A DNA stretch of 64,000 nucleotides from an uncultured Serinicoccus sp. GTDB taxonomy: Bacteria; Actinomycetota; Actinomycetes; Actinomycetales; Dermatophilaceae. The notes under the pieces were generated by a model that ran no database searches, was not told the origin of the DNA, and saw only the letters and a list, made by a program, of their open reading frames with translations. The position numbers and the translations under genes are program-made. The stretch spans positions 1 through 64,000 of the forward strand of contig NZ_CANMUA010000011.1 of assembly GCF_947500995.1 (NCBI RefSeq), read 5' to 3'. Below, piece by piece: positions 1 to 8,440 of this stretch (its first letter is position 1; the number at the start of each line of letters is the position of its first letter).

Positions 1-1094
1 CCGACGGCGTCAACGGTGATCTGGTCGGCGCGCATGCGACAAACCCGGGCCAGGGGTTGGGCGTAGAGCAGGACGAACAGGCCGGCGACGCGGGCGTAGA
101 GGCGGATCGTGTCGTCGTGCAGGAGCAGCTGGACGTGCGACCACCTGTCCTCGTCGGAGAGGGTGACGGCGGGCTGCGTGGTGGGGCGGGTGGCCACGGA
201 CAGATCCCCTCCGAGGCCGGTGCGGGCACACCAGGCCAGGAACGGTCGCAGCGCGAGGGCGCGGGCGCGGTGCTGCTGCGCGTACCGGTCCAGGTCGTCC
301 TGGTCGATGTCGGTCAGGTCGGTGCCGTCCTTGGTGAGCCAGTCCATGAAGCGGGCGGTGACGACGATGGTGGCCCGCGCGGCGGAGATCGCGCCGTGGG
401 TGAGGGTCCCGTGCTGCTCCTGGCGGCGCAGCCTGCTCAGCACCTGCCAGCGGGCGAACCGGGCCAGGACCTCGGACTGCCCGGCCGGCAGGGTGCCCAG
501 CAGCTCCGCCAGCCACGGGCTGACCCGCTCGAGCTCGGCGTGGAAGGGCGGCAGGACCCCCAGGGCGGTGAGCAGGTCGCGCAGGTAGCTGTTCGTCCTG
601 CTCGCGGGCATGGCCTCGAAGGTCGCGTGGGAGATGTCGAGCTCGCCGCGGGCCATCGCGCCCAGGGTGGCCGGGCCGGTGGAGCGGGTGAACCAGTACA
701 GGGTGGACTGGGGTCGTGGGCCCGAGATCAGGGCTTCGTACACCGGCCGCAGTCGCGGGTTGATGCCGCCATCGGGGCCGGACAGCAGCGCGGTGGCCTT
801 CTCCTTCGGGGCGCAGTGCCCGCACAGCCGGCCCCACGGGGAGTCCTCCCGTCCGCAGGCGGTGCAGGCGTAGACGGCCTCGTTGCCGGTGCAGGCCGCG
901 CACGCCGGCCGGCGCCGGTCGTCGTAGAAGGCCAGCACCCTGATGTTCGCGCAACCGGGGCAGGGCTGGGCTGTCCGGGCGAAGCGCAGGGTGCAGCGCT
1001 GGCAGACCGCCTTCTCCAGGACGACCCGGGTGCATCGGTCGTGGCGCCCGCAGTGCGCGCAGTCCTGGCGCGGCAGCTGCGGGCGCGGGCTCAC
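1..1094 (-). CDS. Zinc-ribbon tyrosine recombinase, C-terminus outside window
   Basis: The frame opens with GTG at 1094 and stays open to the window edge (364 codons seen). It overlaps the stop of the XRE gene (GTGA, 1091-1094), so it is the third gene of a coupled trio. The first ~100 residues carry seven CxxC-type pairs, including CAHC, CQRC, CPGC, CAAC, CTAC and CGHC, which suggests several zinc ribbons. A helical SAM-like segment follows, then the start of an integrase catalytic domain with LLYAQPLARVCRM near residues 340-355. The catalytic His-Arg-Tyr residues would lie beyond the edge. Role: probable DNA strand-exchange partner of the 371-aa recombinase. The fold is clear; the substrate is unknown. 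Confidence 0.7.
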   Translation of the reverse strand, partial: MSPRPQLPRQDCAHCGRHDRCTRVVLEKAVCQRCTLRFARTAQPCPGCANIRVLAFYDDRRRPACAACTGNEAVYACTACGREDSPWGRLCGHCAPKEKATALLSGPDGGINPRLRPVYEALISGPRPQSTLYWFTRSTGPATLGAMARGELDISHATFEAMPASRTNSYLRDLLTALGVLPPFHAELERVSPWLAELLGTLPAGQSEVLARFARWQVLSRLRRQEQHGTLTHGAISAARATIVVTARFMDWLTKDGTDLTDIDQDDLDRYAQQHRARALALRPFLAWCARTGLGGDLSVATRPTTQPAVTLSDEDRWSHVQLLLHDDTIRLYARVAGLFVLLYAQPLARVCRMRADQITVDAV

Positions 1095-1426
1095 CGGTCC
1101 TCGGGCGGGCGGCGGACCCGGGCCCGGATCGGACGCAGGTCACCGATGCCCGGTCCGCCCTCCCCGGTACCGGTCTTGGAGGCTTGCTCCTGCACGACGG
1201 TAGGGACCAGCAGGTCGTTCGGTTCGCAGTCCAGGATGTCGCACAGGGCCGCCAGGACCTCCATGTTCAGCCGTTGCGGGGTCCGGGCCACCAGCCGGTA
1301 GACGTGCTCACGGGACAGGTGGACCCCGCGCTCGGCCAGCAGCGGGACGAGCTCGGAGGTCTGGTACATGCCGTGGGTGGCCATCACCTGGCGCAGGTTC
1401 CACCCCATCACGGTGCGGACGGTCAT
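1091..1426 (-). CDS. XRE-family helix-turn-helix protein of a recombinase trio
   Basis: 111 aa. Residues ~5-70 form a Cro/C1-type HTH related to YozG/HipB-like regulators (segments ELVPLLAERGVHLSREHVYR and LAALCDILDCEPNDLL). The C-terminal ~40 residues are charged and probably disordered. The start ATG overlaps the stop of the upstream recombinase (ATGA, 1423-1426), and its own stop overlaps the GTG of the next recombinase, so all three proteins are translationally coupled. Small XRE proteins between two tyrosine recombinases are common in actinobacterial mobile elements, where they probably act as directionality factor or repressor. That role is inferred from position. Confidence 0.8.
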   Translation of the reverse strand: MTVRTVMGWNLRQVMATHGMYQTSELVPLLAERGVHLSREHVYRLVARTPQRLNMEVLAALCDILDCEPNDLLVPTVVQEQASKTGTGEGGPGIGDLRPIRARVRRPPEDR

Positions 1427-2538
1427 CCCTGGTCCTCCTCATCGGTGGGTGCGTAGACGCGCTCCAGCGCGGCCTTGAGCGTCTTGTCCTTGAAGTCGTT
1501 GCTGACCGAGGCGTAGATCGCGGTGGTCGAGGCGTAGGCGTGCCCGACCTGCTCCTGGACGAACCGTTCGGGATAGCCGAACTCGACCAGGTGAGTCACG
1601 TAGGAGTGGCGCAGGCAGTGCAGCGACAGCACCGGGTCCAGGCCCGCCTGGTTGCGGACCGCCGCGAAGCGGGCGTCGAAGTGGCGCAGCGAGACCCGCG
1701 AGAGCCGCTCGGTCACCCACAGGGCCGGGTGGCCAGGCACGCCGAACAGCGGCCTTGCCTGCTCGACCCACTGGCGCATCCCCTCGATGGCCCAGTCGAA
1801 CTCCGGCACCGCCAGGACCGTGCGGCGGCGCGGGGTTCCACCGCGGACAGCCTTGCCGTAGCGGACGTGGACCGAGCCGTAGGTGCCCCACCGGGTCACG
1901 TGCGGGTTGGGTCGCAGGTCGGCCACGTCCAGTCGGCACAGCTCGTTGCGGCGCAGGCCGAACGCGTAGGCGGTCTTGAAGACCTGCGCGTCACGCAGCG
2001 CGCTCAACGCTCCCTTGCGGCCCGAGGACGCGGCGCGTTCGACCTGGGCGTCCAGGTGGTCGAAGAGATCCTGCAGCTCGGCGTACGTCAACGGTCGCCG
2101 TGCCGGACGGCCCTCGTACTCGTTCAGATGTGCCACCGTGTTCCACTCGTGGCACACCTGTGAGGGCACCGAGCCGAACCGGTCGCGACACTGCCGGGGC
2201 CACTCGTACCGCGCGTCGGTGAGGTAATCGCAGAACATCCGCAGTCCCAGGTGGTACCCGCGGATCGTCGAGGGTGACCGCCGACCGTCCCCGCTGGCCA
2301 GGGAGACGGTGAAGTCCTCCACGTCCCCAGGACCCCAGGACCACGGGTAGGACTCGGCGAACTCGGTGAACCGACGGACCAACCGGACCCGGTCGCTGAT
2401 GGTCTTCTCGCCCAGCAGCCGGGACCGCTGCTGACGACCCCAGCCGGTCAGCATCGCCTCGAAGACGGCGCTCTCCTCGTTCAGATGAGCCACCCCGGCG
2501 ACCAGGACCAGCCCCGCCGAGCCCGGTATGCCGACCAT
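1423..2538 (-). CDS. Tyrosine site-specific recombinase (trio, first gene)
   Basis: 371 aa as drawn. A SAM-like core-binding domain lies at about 40-130 and a catalytic domain at about 150-360. Catalytic residues are visible: Arg in GLRRNELCRL (~194), HCLRHSYVTHL (~306-316), His in GHAYASTTAIY (~331) and the Tyr nucleophile at ~341. The ATG at 2538 gives an unusual hydrophobic leader; GTG at 2493, beginning VAHLNEESAVFEAML, may be the true start. It is the first gene of a three-gene coupled operon with the XRE protein and the zinc-ribbon recombinase. It probably mobilises its own element rather than the tRNA-Lys island, which has its own integrase at 24846. Confidence 0.9.
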   Translation of the reverse strand: MVGIPGSAGLVLVAGVAHLNEESAVFEAMLTGWGRQQRSRLLGEKTISDRVRLVRRFTEFAESYPWSWGPGDVEDFTVSLASGDGRRSPSTIRGYHLGLRMFCDYLTDARYEWPRQCRDRFGSVPSQVCHEWNTVAHLNEYEGRPARRPLTYAELQDLFDHLDAQVERAASSGRKGALSALRDAQVFKTAYAFGLRRNELCRLDVADLRPNPHVTRWGTYGSVHVRYGKAVRGGTPRRRTVLAVPEFDWAIEGMRQWVEQARPLFGVPGHPALWVTERLSRVSLRHFDARFAAVRNQAGLDPVLSLHCLRHSYVTHLVEFGYPERFVQEQVGHAYASTTAIYASVSNDFKDKTLKAALERVYAPTDEEDQG

Positions 2539-2562
2539 CAGGACCGCCGATCCGTCGTTGCC

Positions 2563-2684
2563 TCAGAAGTCATAGTGTTGCTTCTGACGTTACACCTAGT
2601 TAGGCGTCCCTGGTCAACGGGCCCGCGGGGGCCGTCGAAGTCCCTACTAATCCGCAGACCACCCAACGGGTGTGACTTCTGACG
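2563..2684. repeat. CTTCTGA repeats upstream of the recombinase trio
   Basis: TCAGAAGTC at 2563-2571 is a perfect inverted copy of GACTTCTGA at 2674-2682. CTTCTGACG occurs directly at 2581-2589 and 2676-2684. TCAGAAG (2563-2569) and CTTCTGA (2581-2587) also form a 7-bp dyad with an 11-bp spacer just upstream of the recombinase start. The copies lie in the non-coding stretch 2539-2860, which otherwise holds no gene I can support. They could be recombinase binding sites, element ends, or an operator for the XRE protein; the sequence alone does not decide. Confidence 0.5.
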
Positions 2685-2860
2685 CGATAATGCTCGCTTC
2701 CCCCGGGAATGCCAGAGGTGTGTGGGACATGAGCGGTGCGGTTATGGCCGGGCTTAGCGTGGTTCTCGGTCATGCTCAGGGTGCGTTCCGCTCGGGCTTG
2801 GTGTCGGAGTCGGTGCGGGTGAGGCTCGGAGCTGCTGGTCTGAGGGTGATTGGTCGGGTG

Positions 2861-2895
2861 TGAGTCCCTGGGTAGTGGTGGTCCGCTTTAGGTGG
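2861..2895 (+). promoter_or_regulatory. Island motif copy 1 (TGAGTCCC-N15-CGCTTTAGG)
   Basis: TGAGTCCC at 2861-2868, exactly 15 bp, then CGCTTTAGGTGG from 2884. It ends about 40 bp before the start codon of the gene at 2936, as a -35/-10 promoter pair would. It is one of five copies with identical spacing on the same strand of the island. Confidence 0.65.
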
Positions 2896-2935
2896 TGTCC
2901 GGAGGATCTTTGGAGATCGAGGAAGGCGCATTGTT

Positions 2936-3325
2936 ATGCAGAAGCAGACGGTGAGGCAACTGGCGCGGGCGCGGGCTCGGGAGGCTCGGTCGAAGGTGGT
3001 CCAGGAACAGGCCAAGCGGGAGCGGCGGCTGGCGAAATGGGGTGAGGCGGTGGCCGTGGCCCTGGCTGAGCGGGACGCGGTGGTCAGCGACTGCGAGCAG
3101 CGAGCAGGGCGGGCGCTGCGATCGTTGATCGAGGAGGAGGGGCTGAGCACGCAGGAGGCGTTGGTCTGGTGCGGGGGTGGCACGCTGGCGGGACGGGAGG
3201 TCTACCGGCTCATTCGGGGCGTCGCCGACCAGGACGAGGGCGGCACCAGCGGCGAGGACCGGGGTGAGGAGTCACGCGAGGGTGCACCGGCCTCGGCGGG
3301 GCCGGCTGAGAGCATGTCGAGGTGA
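2936..3325 (+). CDS. Small charged coiled-coil protein of the island
   Basis: 129 aa. Start ATG is preceded by GAGGAAGG about 10 bp upstream. Residues ~5-65 are a long Arg/Ala/Glu-rich helix (LARARAREARSKVVQEQAKR), followed by a short segment ending VWCGGGTLAGREVYRLIRG that resembles a helix-turn-helix, then a disordered acidic tail. It resembles a family of short proteins often seen near actinobacterial integrases, whose function I do not know. It follows motif copy 1 directly, which links it to the genes at 18-25 kb although the defence operon lies between. Confidence 0.7.
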   Translation: MQKQTVRQLARARAREARSKVVQEQAKRERRLAKWGEAVAVALAERDAVVSDCEQRAGRALRSLIEEEGLSTQEALVWCGGGTLAGREVYRLIRGVADQDEGGTSGEDRGEESREGAPASAGPAESMSR

Positions 3326-3460
3326 GGGTGGCGGTTGTCGGAGACCGTGCCTGCGCTAACTCCTCCCACTCGGCATCGGGCGCGCGCACGCTGGCGATGG
3401 CCAGGGTTGCGGGTCGACCTCGTAGAGGTTGCCGGAGTCGATCAGCTCCAGCCGGCGCCG

Positions 3461-3481
3461 CTAAGCCTCGATCCACCGATG
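3461..3481. repeat. IS left end: target duplication CTAAG and inverted repeat
   Basis: CTAAG (3461-3465) is followed by CCTCGATCCACCGATG (3466-3481), which matches the inverted right end at 15 of 16 bases. IS1380-family ends typically begin with CCT, as here. Confidence 0.85.
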
Positions 3482-5143
3482 AACTGGTGAGACTGGCTGC
3501 GTAGACGGCCCGGAGGACGACGGAGGCTTTGGTGTCGGTGAGGGCAGGTGGGAGCTGCCGGTCTGCTCGGCTTTTCCACTGGGGTTCCTGCTGGTAGGGA
3601 CTGAGGGCTGGTGCTCAGGTCGGTGCGGGCGCCGGGTTGGGCAGGAGGGCGGCGTAGAGCGCCGTCCACGCGTCCTGCCATGGCCAGTCGCGGGGCAAGT
3701 GCAGGTGCAGTCGTCGGGCGGAGGAGGCGATGCGGGCGGGCAGGTTGATCAGCTTGCGCCGGATCGTCGGGGTCGTGGCCCTGGCCAGCTGGGTGCTGCC
3801 GGTGAGGGTGGCCGCGGCGCGGGTGAGGTTGAAGGCCATGGTCGCGGCGATGAGCCAGATGGCGTTGGCGGTGAACGTGCCCGAGGGCAGGTGCGCCAGG
3901 GCGGAGGCTTTCAGGTCGGCGTGCACGTTCTCGATGATCGCGTGACCCCGGTGGACCTGGTCGGCGGCCACGGTGCCTCGTTCGGTGACCGGGGTGGTGG
4001 TGAAGAAGGCGTGGAAGCGGAAGGTGTCGAACAGGGAAGCCTGCCCGTCCTTGGCCTTGTGGTTCAGGTCGGGGATGCGGCGCACCACCAGCCGGCCGGT
4101 GACCTGCTGGGCCTTCTTGGCCGAGGTGAACGCGGTGTAGGGCACCTCGGCGACTTCTGCCCGGGAGACCCAGGTCTTGGTGGTCTCGTCGTAGATCGCG
4201 TCGGTGTACCTGATCGTGGTCCAGGCGTCGTCGTCGATGCTGGCGATGGCACGTTTGACCGCGGGGTCCAGCCGGACGGTGATCGAGACCTGCGCCCCGG
4301 CCTTGATGGCGGCGCCCACCAAGGTGGCGGAGTAGAACGCGGAGTCGGCCCGCAGCAGCACGGGTCGTGCGGCCAGGTGGCTGCGCCGGACCAGCGCCAG
4401 GGCGTCGGTCGCGAGCCGGACCGCTCCGCGGGAGGAGCCGACGCAGCCCTTGCGCAGGCGTTGGGCGGCGATGACCGGGGCGGCTTGGTCGGTGGTCACG
4501 GTGGCCAGCAGCGCGTTCAGGCCTCGGACCCCGGTGTACCCGAACCCGGCGCCCTGCTTGGCGTAGCCGTGGACCTCCACGATGGTGTCGTCCATATCGA
4601 GCAGTACCGTCCCGGTGTCGCCGGCCTTGCCGAGCAACCCGCTCTGTTCGGCCATGGCCAGGGTGAAGCGGGAGGCGACCGCGTCGCCCTGGCGGACGTG
4701 TCCGAAGGTGAAGGCGCGCAGGAACGAACCGAGCGTGGAGGGAGCGTAGGGCCGGTCGAAGACCTTGCCCATCGCGCCGTGGCGCAACAGCCCCAAGTCC
4801 TCGATACTGTCCGCGCCGGCGGCCATCCCGGCCACCAGGGCGGCCAGTTTCGCCCCGGCGTTGGCGCCCTTGTCGGTCGGCAGACTCAGGTGCTCATCAC
4901 CCAGGGCGCGCAGACCGGCTTCTTCGGCCAGCGCCATGACCGGGACCAGCCCAGCGGCCGACACCAGGTTGGGGTCATCGAACGTCGCGGAGGCCACGGG
5001 CAGGGTATGAGAGAGTTGCATCTACGAGATGCCCTTCCGGGTTGGGTGATATGTGCTCTAGACAAGTCGTATCTTCCCAAGTCAGAGGGGCATTCTCACT
5101 TCCCCACGCCGTCTTTAGCCCTCACCCCATCGGTGGATCCAGG
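3466..5143. mobile_element. IS1380-family insertion sequence, complete
   Basis: A 1678-bp element bounded by 16-bp inverted repeats (15/16 identical) and flanked by the direct repeat CTAAG; the family is known for 4-5-bp duplications. It carries one transposase gene on the minus strand. It sits at the very 3' end of the methyltransferase gene: joining the two flanks through a single CTAAG gives a methyltransferase end ...QAGLLSGAGWS-stop, whereas the present end ...QAGLLSLDPPMG uses IS sequence. The intact ends, intact transposase and matching duplications point to a fairly recent insertion. Confidence 0.9.
3615..5021 (-). CDS. IS1380-family transposase
   Basis: 468 aa, full length for the family. 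The DDE residues can be placed at LLDMDDTIVEVHGYAKQG (first Asp, ~147), LLRADSAFY (second Asp, ~225) and HAIIENVHADLKAS (Glu, ~370). The frame shows no stops or frameshifts, so it looks active. The start ATG lies about 120 bp inside the right inverted repeat. Confidence 0.93.
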   Translation of the reverse strand: MQLSHTLPVASATFDDPNLVSAAGLVPVMALAEEAGLRALGDEHLSLPTDKGANAGAKLAALVAGMAAGADSIEDLGLLRHGAMGKVFDRPYAPSTLGSFLRAFTFGHVRQGDAVASRFTLAMAEQSGLLGKAGDTGTVLLDMDDTIVEVHGYAKQGAGFGYTGVRGLNALLATVTTDQAAPVIAAQRLRKGCVGSSRGAVRLATDALALVRRSHLAARPVLLRADSAFYSATLVGAAIKAGAQVSITVRLDPAVKRAIASIDDDAWTTIRYTDAIYDETTKTWVSRAEVAEVPYTAFTSAKKAQQVTGRLVVRRIPDLNHKAKDGQASLFDTFRFHAFFTTTPVTERGTVAADQVHRGHAIIENVHADLKASALAHLPSGTFTANAIWLIAATMAFNLTRAAATLTGSTQLARATTPTIRRKLINLPARIASSARRLHLHLPRDWPWQDAWTALYAALLPNPAPAPT

Positions 5144-7278
5144 CTAAGAAGCCCTGCCTGCCACGCAGCAGGTCCGAGATTCGGGCTCGCGCTTACATAC
5201 TGGTTGTGCAGCGTGGCGATTGCCTGAGTTGCTACCTCGTCCACGTTCGCGGTGACGACGTCGTCCAGCTGTGCTCCGGTGGACGCCAGGTAGGCCAGCA
5301 GAGAGCCGCGCACGACGGACCTGACATCTCCTGCACCGACGTCGACTCCAGCCCCGCGGAGCCCCGACAGCTCCCTCAGGGCTGTCGCGAGCGCCTCTTC
5401 AAGGGACCCGTTTGGATTGGTCGCGCCGTCAACGACACGGCGGCAGACAACGACGCTATCCAGGTTCGACGGCTCGCGAGACCCCGCCTTGACGATGCTC
5501 GTCGTCATCTCGCCCTTGACGGGCTGGACGGCCGTCACAACGAGGCCCGAGCGGCGCAGCGACTCGACGACCTGCACCCACCCGCTAATCCGAGCTTGGT
5601 GAAATGTAAAGGCCAGCAGCCCGCCCGGCTTCAGCACTCTTGCGCACTCCGTCCAGACGGCTTCGATCGCTTTGCCGAACTCGTCAGGATCCGCGTTCTG
5701 GACTTCGCCCGCCCGCCGTGTAGTCGTGCTTTGGTCGTACCCGGCGTACGGGTGGATGGCCTGGAGCCAGGCGTGGAAGAAGTCGGCGAGCTCCGCATAG
5801 TGGACGTTGTCCATGTATGGCGGGTCGGTGACGATCAGATCGACCGACCCGTCGGGAAGGTCGGTGTCCGCCGAATTCTTGGTCCCGACATACGCGGTCT
5901 GTCCCGTGGTAGAGACGAACGCTTCCCAAGAGTCGACGATGGTTGCCGACAGAGGCTTCGACAGCCCGGTGACACGGCTAATTCCCACTCCGTCGACCAC
6001 CAGGTCGGCGGGCTTCGTCTTATACTCGTGTGCCCGCTCCAGTCTGCTCTTGTAGAGCGTCGAGAACGCTCCGGACGACTGCGACGTCCCCCACGGGTGA
6101 GCCTCGAGCGGCGTACGCTCCGGCTTAAGGATGTGGTGGCTGAACATGTGCCGGACTGCCCCGGTGCCCTCGCCCTTGAACGACGTGAAAAGGTTGTTAA
6201 ACTCGAGGGTTCCTGAAAACAGGGCACTGAGCGCCTCGCGCTCCGCCGGCGGGCCAGGCAGGTCCCGGATCGCAGTGGCGATCAGGGAAAGCGAAACGAG
6301 TTGACGCGCATTGAAGAAGTCGCGCCATTGGCGGAAGTTCCACTTCAGCGCCTGGTCGGTGTTGTTGCCGCGTGCGAGCTCGCCGCGCGGCAGCACCGCA
6401 CTATCAGGAAGATCCTCTAACAGGTCGACGCACTCGGCATACAGCGCGCGGTCCCAGTCGGTGATCGCCTCGTAGACCTTCGAGCCGTCCGGGTTCGCGA
6501 TCATCTTGGCGTACATCTCGTATTCGGGTCGCGCTTCATCTAGAGCCGACATCGTCTTGAAGCTGTGGCCCCGCGGGCAGTTGGCCACCTGCCCGCGGGC
6601 GGCACCGGCTGGAGTGACCGTGTGCCCGTTCGCGCACGTTTCTATGTCGAAGTCGTACCGGCTCTCCTTCACGGCCAGGCACTGCGGGCAAACGATCTGT
6701 GCCTTGGGTACCCGCTTCGGGTAGGCGTTCTTTGAGAAGACGGGCGAGTCGAACAGGCGCACGGGCTCGGAGCAGTGGGGGCACGCGACCGTCGCGACCC
6801 AGAAGTAGTACAGGACAGTGCGCCCGTCCTCCGTCCGGTGAAGTCGATCCACGTCCTCGCGGCAACTGTTCTCGACGGCTCTATACGCAGCGGTCAGGTC
6901 CCGCAGATTCCAGGGCTGCATGGCCTGACGCTGGACCAGCGTCGCCACGGGGTTGATGTCGAAACAGACGGGTCGGCCACCGAGCTTCAGCACCTCGACG
7001 CCGGTGACCCCGGAGCCGGAGAAGGGGTCGAGCACCACCACGCCGGTTAGGTCGAGACGCGACATGTACGCCTCCATTGCGTCGGCGTCCTCCGCGGTCA
7101 CTGCAGAGGTGATGATCCCGCGAAAGACGGTGCCGAGTCGTTTGGCCCACCATTTGTGGGTGCTCGTCGCTGGCCGATGGACCTCCTTGCGCCACGACTC
7201 CTTCGTGCCGACCGCGCTGAGCATTGCGGCGGGAAAGGCCGATTCCAGACTGGATGGCGCCGGTACGATAGACGTCAT
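5122..7278 (-). CDS. DNA amino-methyltransferase (DPPY type) of the defence operon
   Basis: 718 aa. SAM-binding motif I DPFSGSGVTGVEVLKLGG is at ~81-98 and catalytic motif IV VTDPPYMDNVHYAELADFF at ~480-498, so it should methylate an exocyclic amine (N6-adenine or N4-cytosine). Between them is a zinc-ribbon insertion with CPHC and CPQC pairs (~160-205). The N-terminus, with STHKWWAKRLGTVF, resembles DUF1156-type methyltransferases. The start overlaps the nuclease stop (ATGA, 7275-7278). The last six residues and the stop codon come from the IS; the predicted earlier end was five residues (GAGWS) after ...QAGLLS, so activity is probably kept. It occupies the place where class 2 DISARM normally has the 5-cytosine methyltransferase DrmMII. 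Partnership with the nuclease and drm genes is inferred from the operon. Confidence 0.85.
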   Translation of the reverse strand: MTSIVPAPSSLESAFPAAMLSAVGTKESWRKEVHRPATSTHKWWAKRLGTVFRGIITSAVTAEDADAMEAYMSRLDLTGVVVLDPFSGSGVTGVEVLKLGGRPVCFDINPVATLVQRQAMQPWNLRDLTAAYRAVENSCREDVDRLHRTEDGRTVLYYFWVATVACPHCSEPVRLFDSPVFSKNAYPKRVPKAQIVCPQCLAVKESRYDFDIETCANGHTVTPAGAARGQVANCPRGHSFKTMSALDEARPEYEMYAKMIANPDGSKVYEAITDWDRALYAECVDLLEDLPDSAVLPRGELARGNNTDQALKWNFRQWRDFFNARQLVSLSLIATAIRDLPGPPAEREALSALFSGTLEFNNLFTSFKGEGTGAVRHMFSHHILKPERTPLEAHPWGTSQSSGAFSTLYKSRLERAHEYKTKPADLVVDGVGISRVTGLSKPLSATIVDSWEAFVSTTGQTAYVGTKNSADTDLPDGSVDLIVTDPPYMDNVHYAELADFFHAWLQAIHPYAGYDQSTTTRRAGEVQNADPDEFGKAIEAVWTECARVLKPGGLLAFTFHQARISGWVQVVESLRRSGLVVTAVQPVKGEMTTSIVKAGSREPSNLDSVVVCRRVVDGATNPNGSLEEALATALRELSGLRGAGVDVGAGDVRSVVRGSLLAYLASTGAQLDDVVTANVDEVATQAIATLHNQYVSASPNLGPAAWQAGLLSLDPPMG
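5128..5148. repeat. IS right end: inverted repeat and target duplication CTAAG
   Basis: CATCGGTGGATCCAGG (5128-5143) is the inverted partner of 3466-3481, followed by CTAAG (5144-5148) identical to 3461-3465. The reverse strand of this end encodes the new C-terminus of the methyltransferase. Confidence 0.85.
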
Positions 7279-8066
7279 GACCGACGCTCGTTCATGGATA
7301 CCGTCTTGGAGTCGCCCGTCCCGCGCGACCGGTATGCCCGGAACTTGTGGACCGTCCCGGCATTGGGGTTCGGTTCCTTGTGCGTCAGCATCTCGTTCGT
7401 CTGTAGGTTGAACTCGTAGGAGACGAGCACTTCATCGACCTCTACCCGGTTGAGCTCGCCTACTTGGACGAGGCGGTCTGACTGGATCACGTGGTCGGCC
7501 GGGACGACAAGCGTGGCGAGCCCAGCAGTACCCGAAGCCAGTGCGAATGGGGTCGGCACGACATACATCTTGCGATCGCGGACCAGGATGTCGCCGTACG
7601 AGCCGAAGCCGCGGAACGACTTGTTCTTGTGAACGTACTGAGTGTTGGCGTTGAGGAAGCTCCCGTGGCAGATCACGAGGTCGACGACCGGGTATTCGTA
7701 GACGTCGCGCTGAGATTTCGGGTAACGGCCGAAGACGTAGAACACCTCACGTCCGCCGTGGTTGCCTGTGGGTACCTGGGAGTTAGAGTCGTAGTCGGCC
7801 TCGCGACCGGGGAACTCGAGGCCCTTGACCTCGTAACCCTCGGGATGGTTGATCAGTCGGAAGTCCGGGTAAGTGTTGCGTCCAGGATCGTCGTAGTTCA
7901 GCGCGCAGGCTTCGATGCGGGCCTGGACCCAGTTCTGAAAGTGATACTCCTTGTCGCTAGCCGAGACGCGTTTGATCAGGTCGCCGTCTGCTCGCGCACG
8001 CTCACACTCCAGGAACACCTGCTCGATTGCACCCACTGTCCACCCTTTGCTAATACGATCCGTCAC
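7275..8066 (-). CDS. Candidate PD-(D/E)xK restriction endonuclease
   Basis: 263 aa from GTG at 8066. Residues ~64-82 read YPDFRLINHPEGYEVKGLEF, the PD...(D/E)xK signature of many restriction nucleases: Asp at ~66, then Glu and Lys in EVK at ~77-79. An upstream Glu/His segment (KEYHFQNWVQARIEA) could complete the metal site. I cannot name the subfamily. It overlaps the methyltransferase start by 4 bp, so the two are co-translated, as expected of a restriction-modification pair. It follows drmC by 374 bp on the same strand. It could be a separate RM module or an added effector of the DISARM-like operon. The nuclease assignment rests on the motif alone. Confidence 0.6.
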   Translation of the reverse strand: MTDRISKGWTVGAIEQVFLECERARADGDLIKRVSASDKEYHFQNWVQARIEACALNYDDPGRNTYPDFRLINHPEGYEVKGLEFPGREADYDSNSQVPTGNHGGREVFYVFGRYPKSQRDVYEYPVVDLVICHGSFLNANTQYVHKNKSFRGFGSYGDILVRDRKMYVVPTPFALASGTAGLATLVVPADHVIQSDRLVQVGELNRVEVDEVLVSYEFNLQTNEMLTHKEPNPNAGTVHKFRAYRSRGTGDSKTVSMNERRS

Positions 8067-8440
8067 AGGCTCGTCAAGGAGCGCCCGCTGGGTGTCAGGG
8101 TATCGAGGTCCTGCGACAGGGGAGAGAACCAGGTCGGCGCGGCGGGCCGCGGACTGGTGATCGGCCGGGGGTGCCTTTGAGCACCCTGGCTGCTGGTTGG
8201 TCTCAGCGTGTCGAGCCGGACCAGCACCTCCTCGGATCGGTCAACGGCGCGGCGCGGACCGCCTGTGAGCAAATGAGGGTGCACCGCGACCCACCCTGTA
8301 GCCCCGCTGGGCCAACGCTCCGGCTGGTCCTACCTCACTTCGCTGATCGGGCTGCGGGGCTCAGCGGCCGCTGGGTCGTTCTCGTGGACGCCGGAGCGGA
8401 CCGGCGGGTGCCGCCATGGGCGCCCTAATCCCAGTTCCTC
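8067..8440. other. Gap between drmC and the nuclease gene
   Basis: 374 bp with no gene I can support. GGGTGC (8169-8174), a CTTTGA loop and GCACCC (8181-8186) form a 6-bp stem without a T-run. It may contain a promoter for the nuclease-methyltransferase pair, which would let the pair be expressed separately from the drm genes. Confidence 0.4.

Noticed and set aside
10-1143. 377-codon minus-strand open frame at the left edge
   Set aside because: Composition is Arg/Pro/Ala-rich and not protein-like; the neighbouring frame from GTG 1094 encodes the zinc-ribbon recombinase.
3326-3460. Minus-strand stretch encoding LELIDSGNLYEVDPQ, left of the IS
   Set aside because: Looks like the tail of a protein but has no start, is short, and is not in frame with the methyltransferase when the IS is removed; too little to call.
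8067-8440. Short open frames on both strands in the drmC-nuclease gap
   Set aside because: No ribosome binding sites, Pro/Arg-rich composition, no family resemblance.
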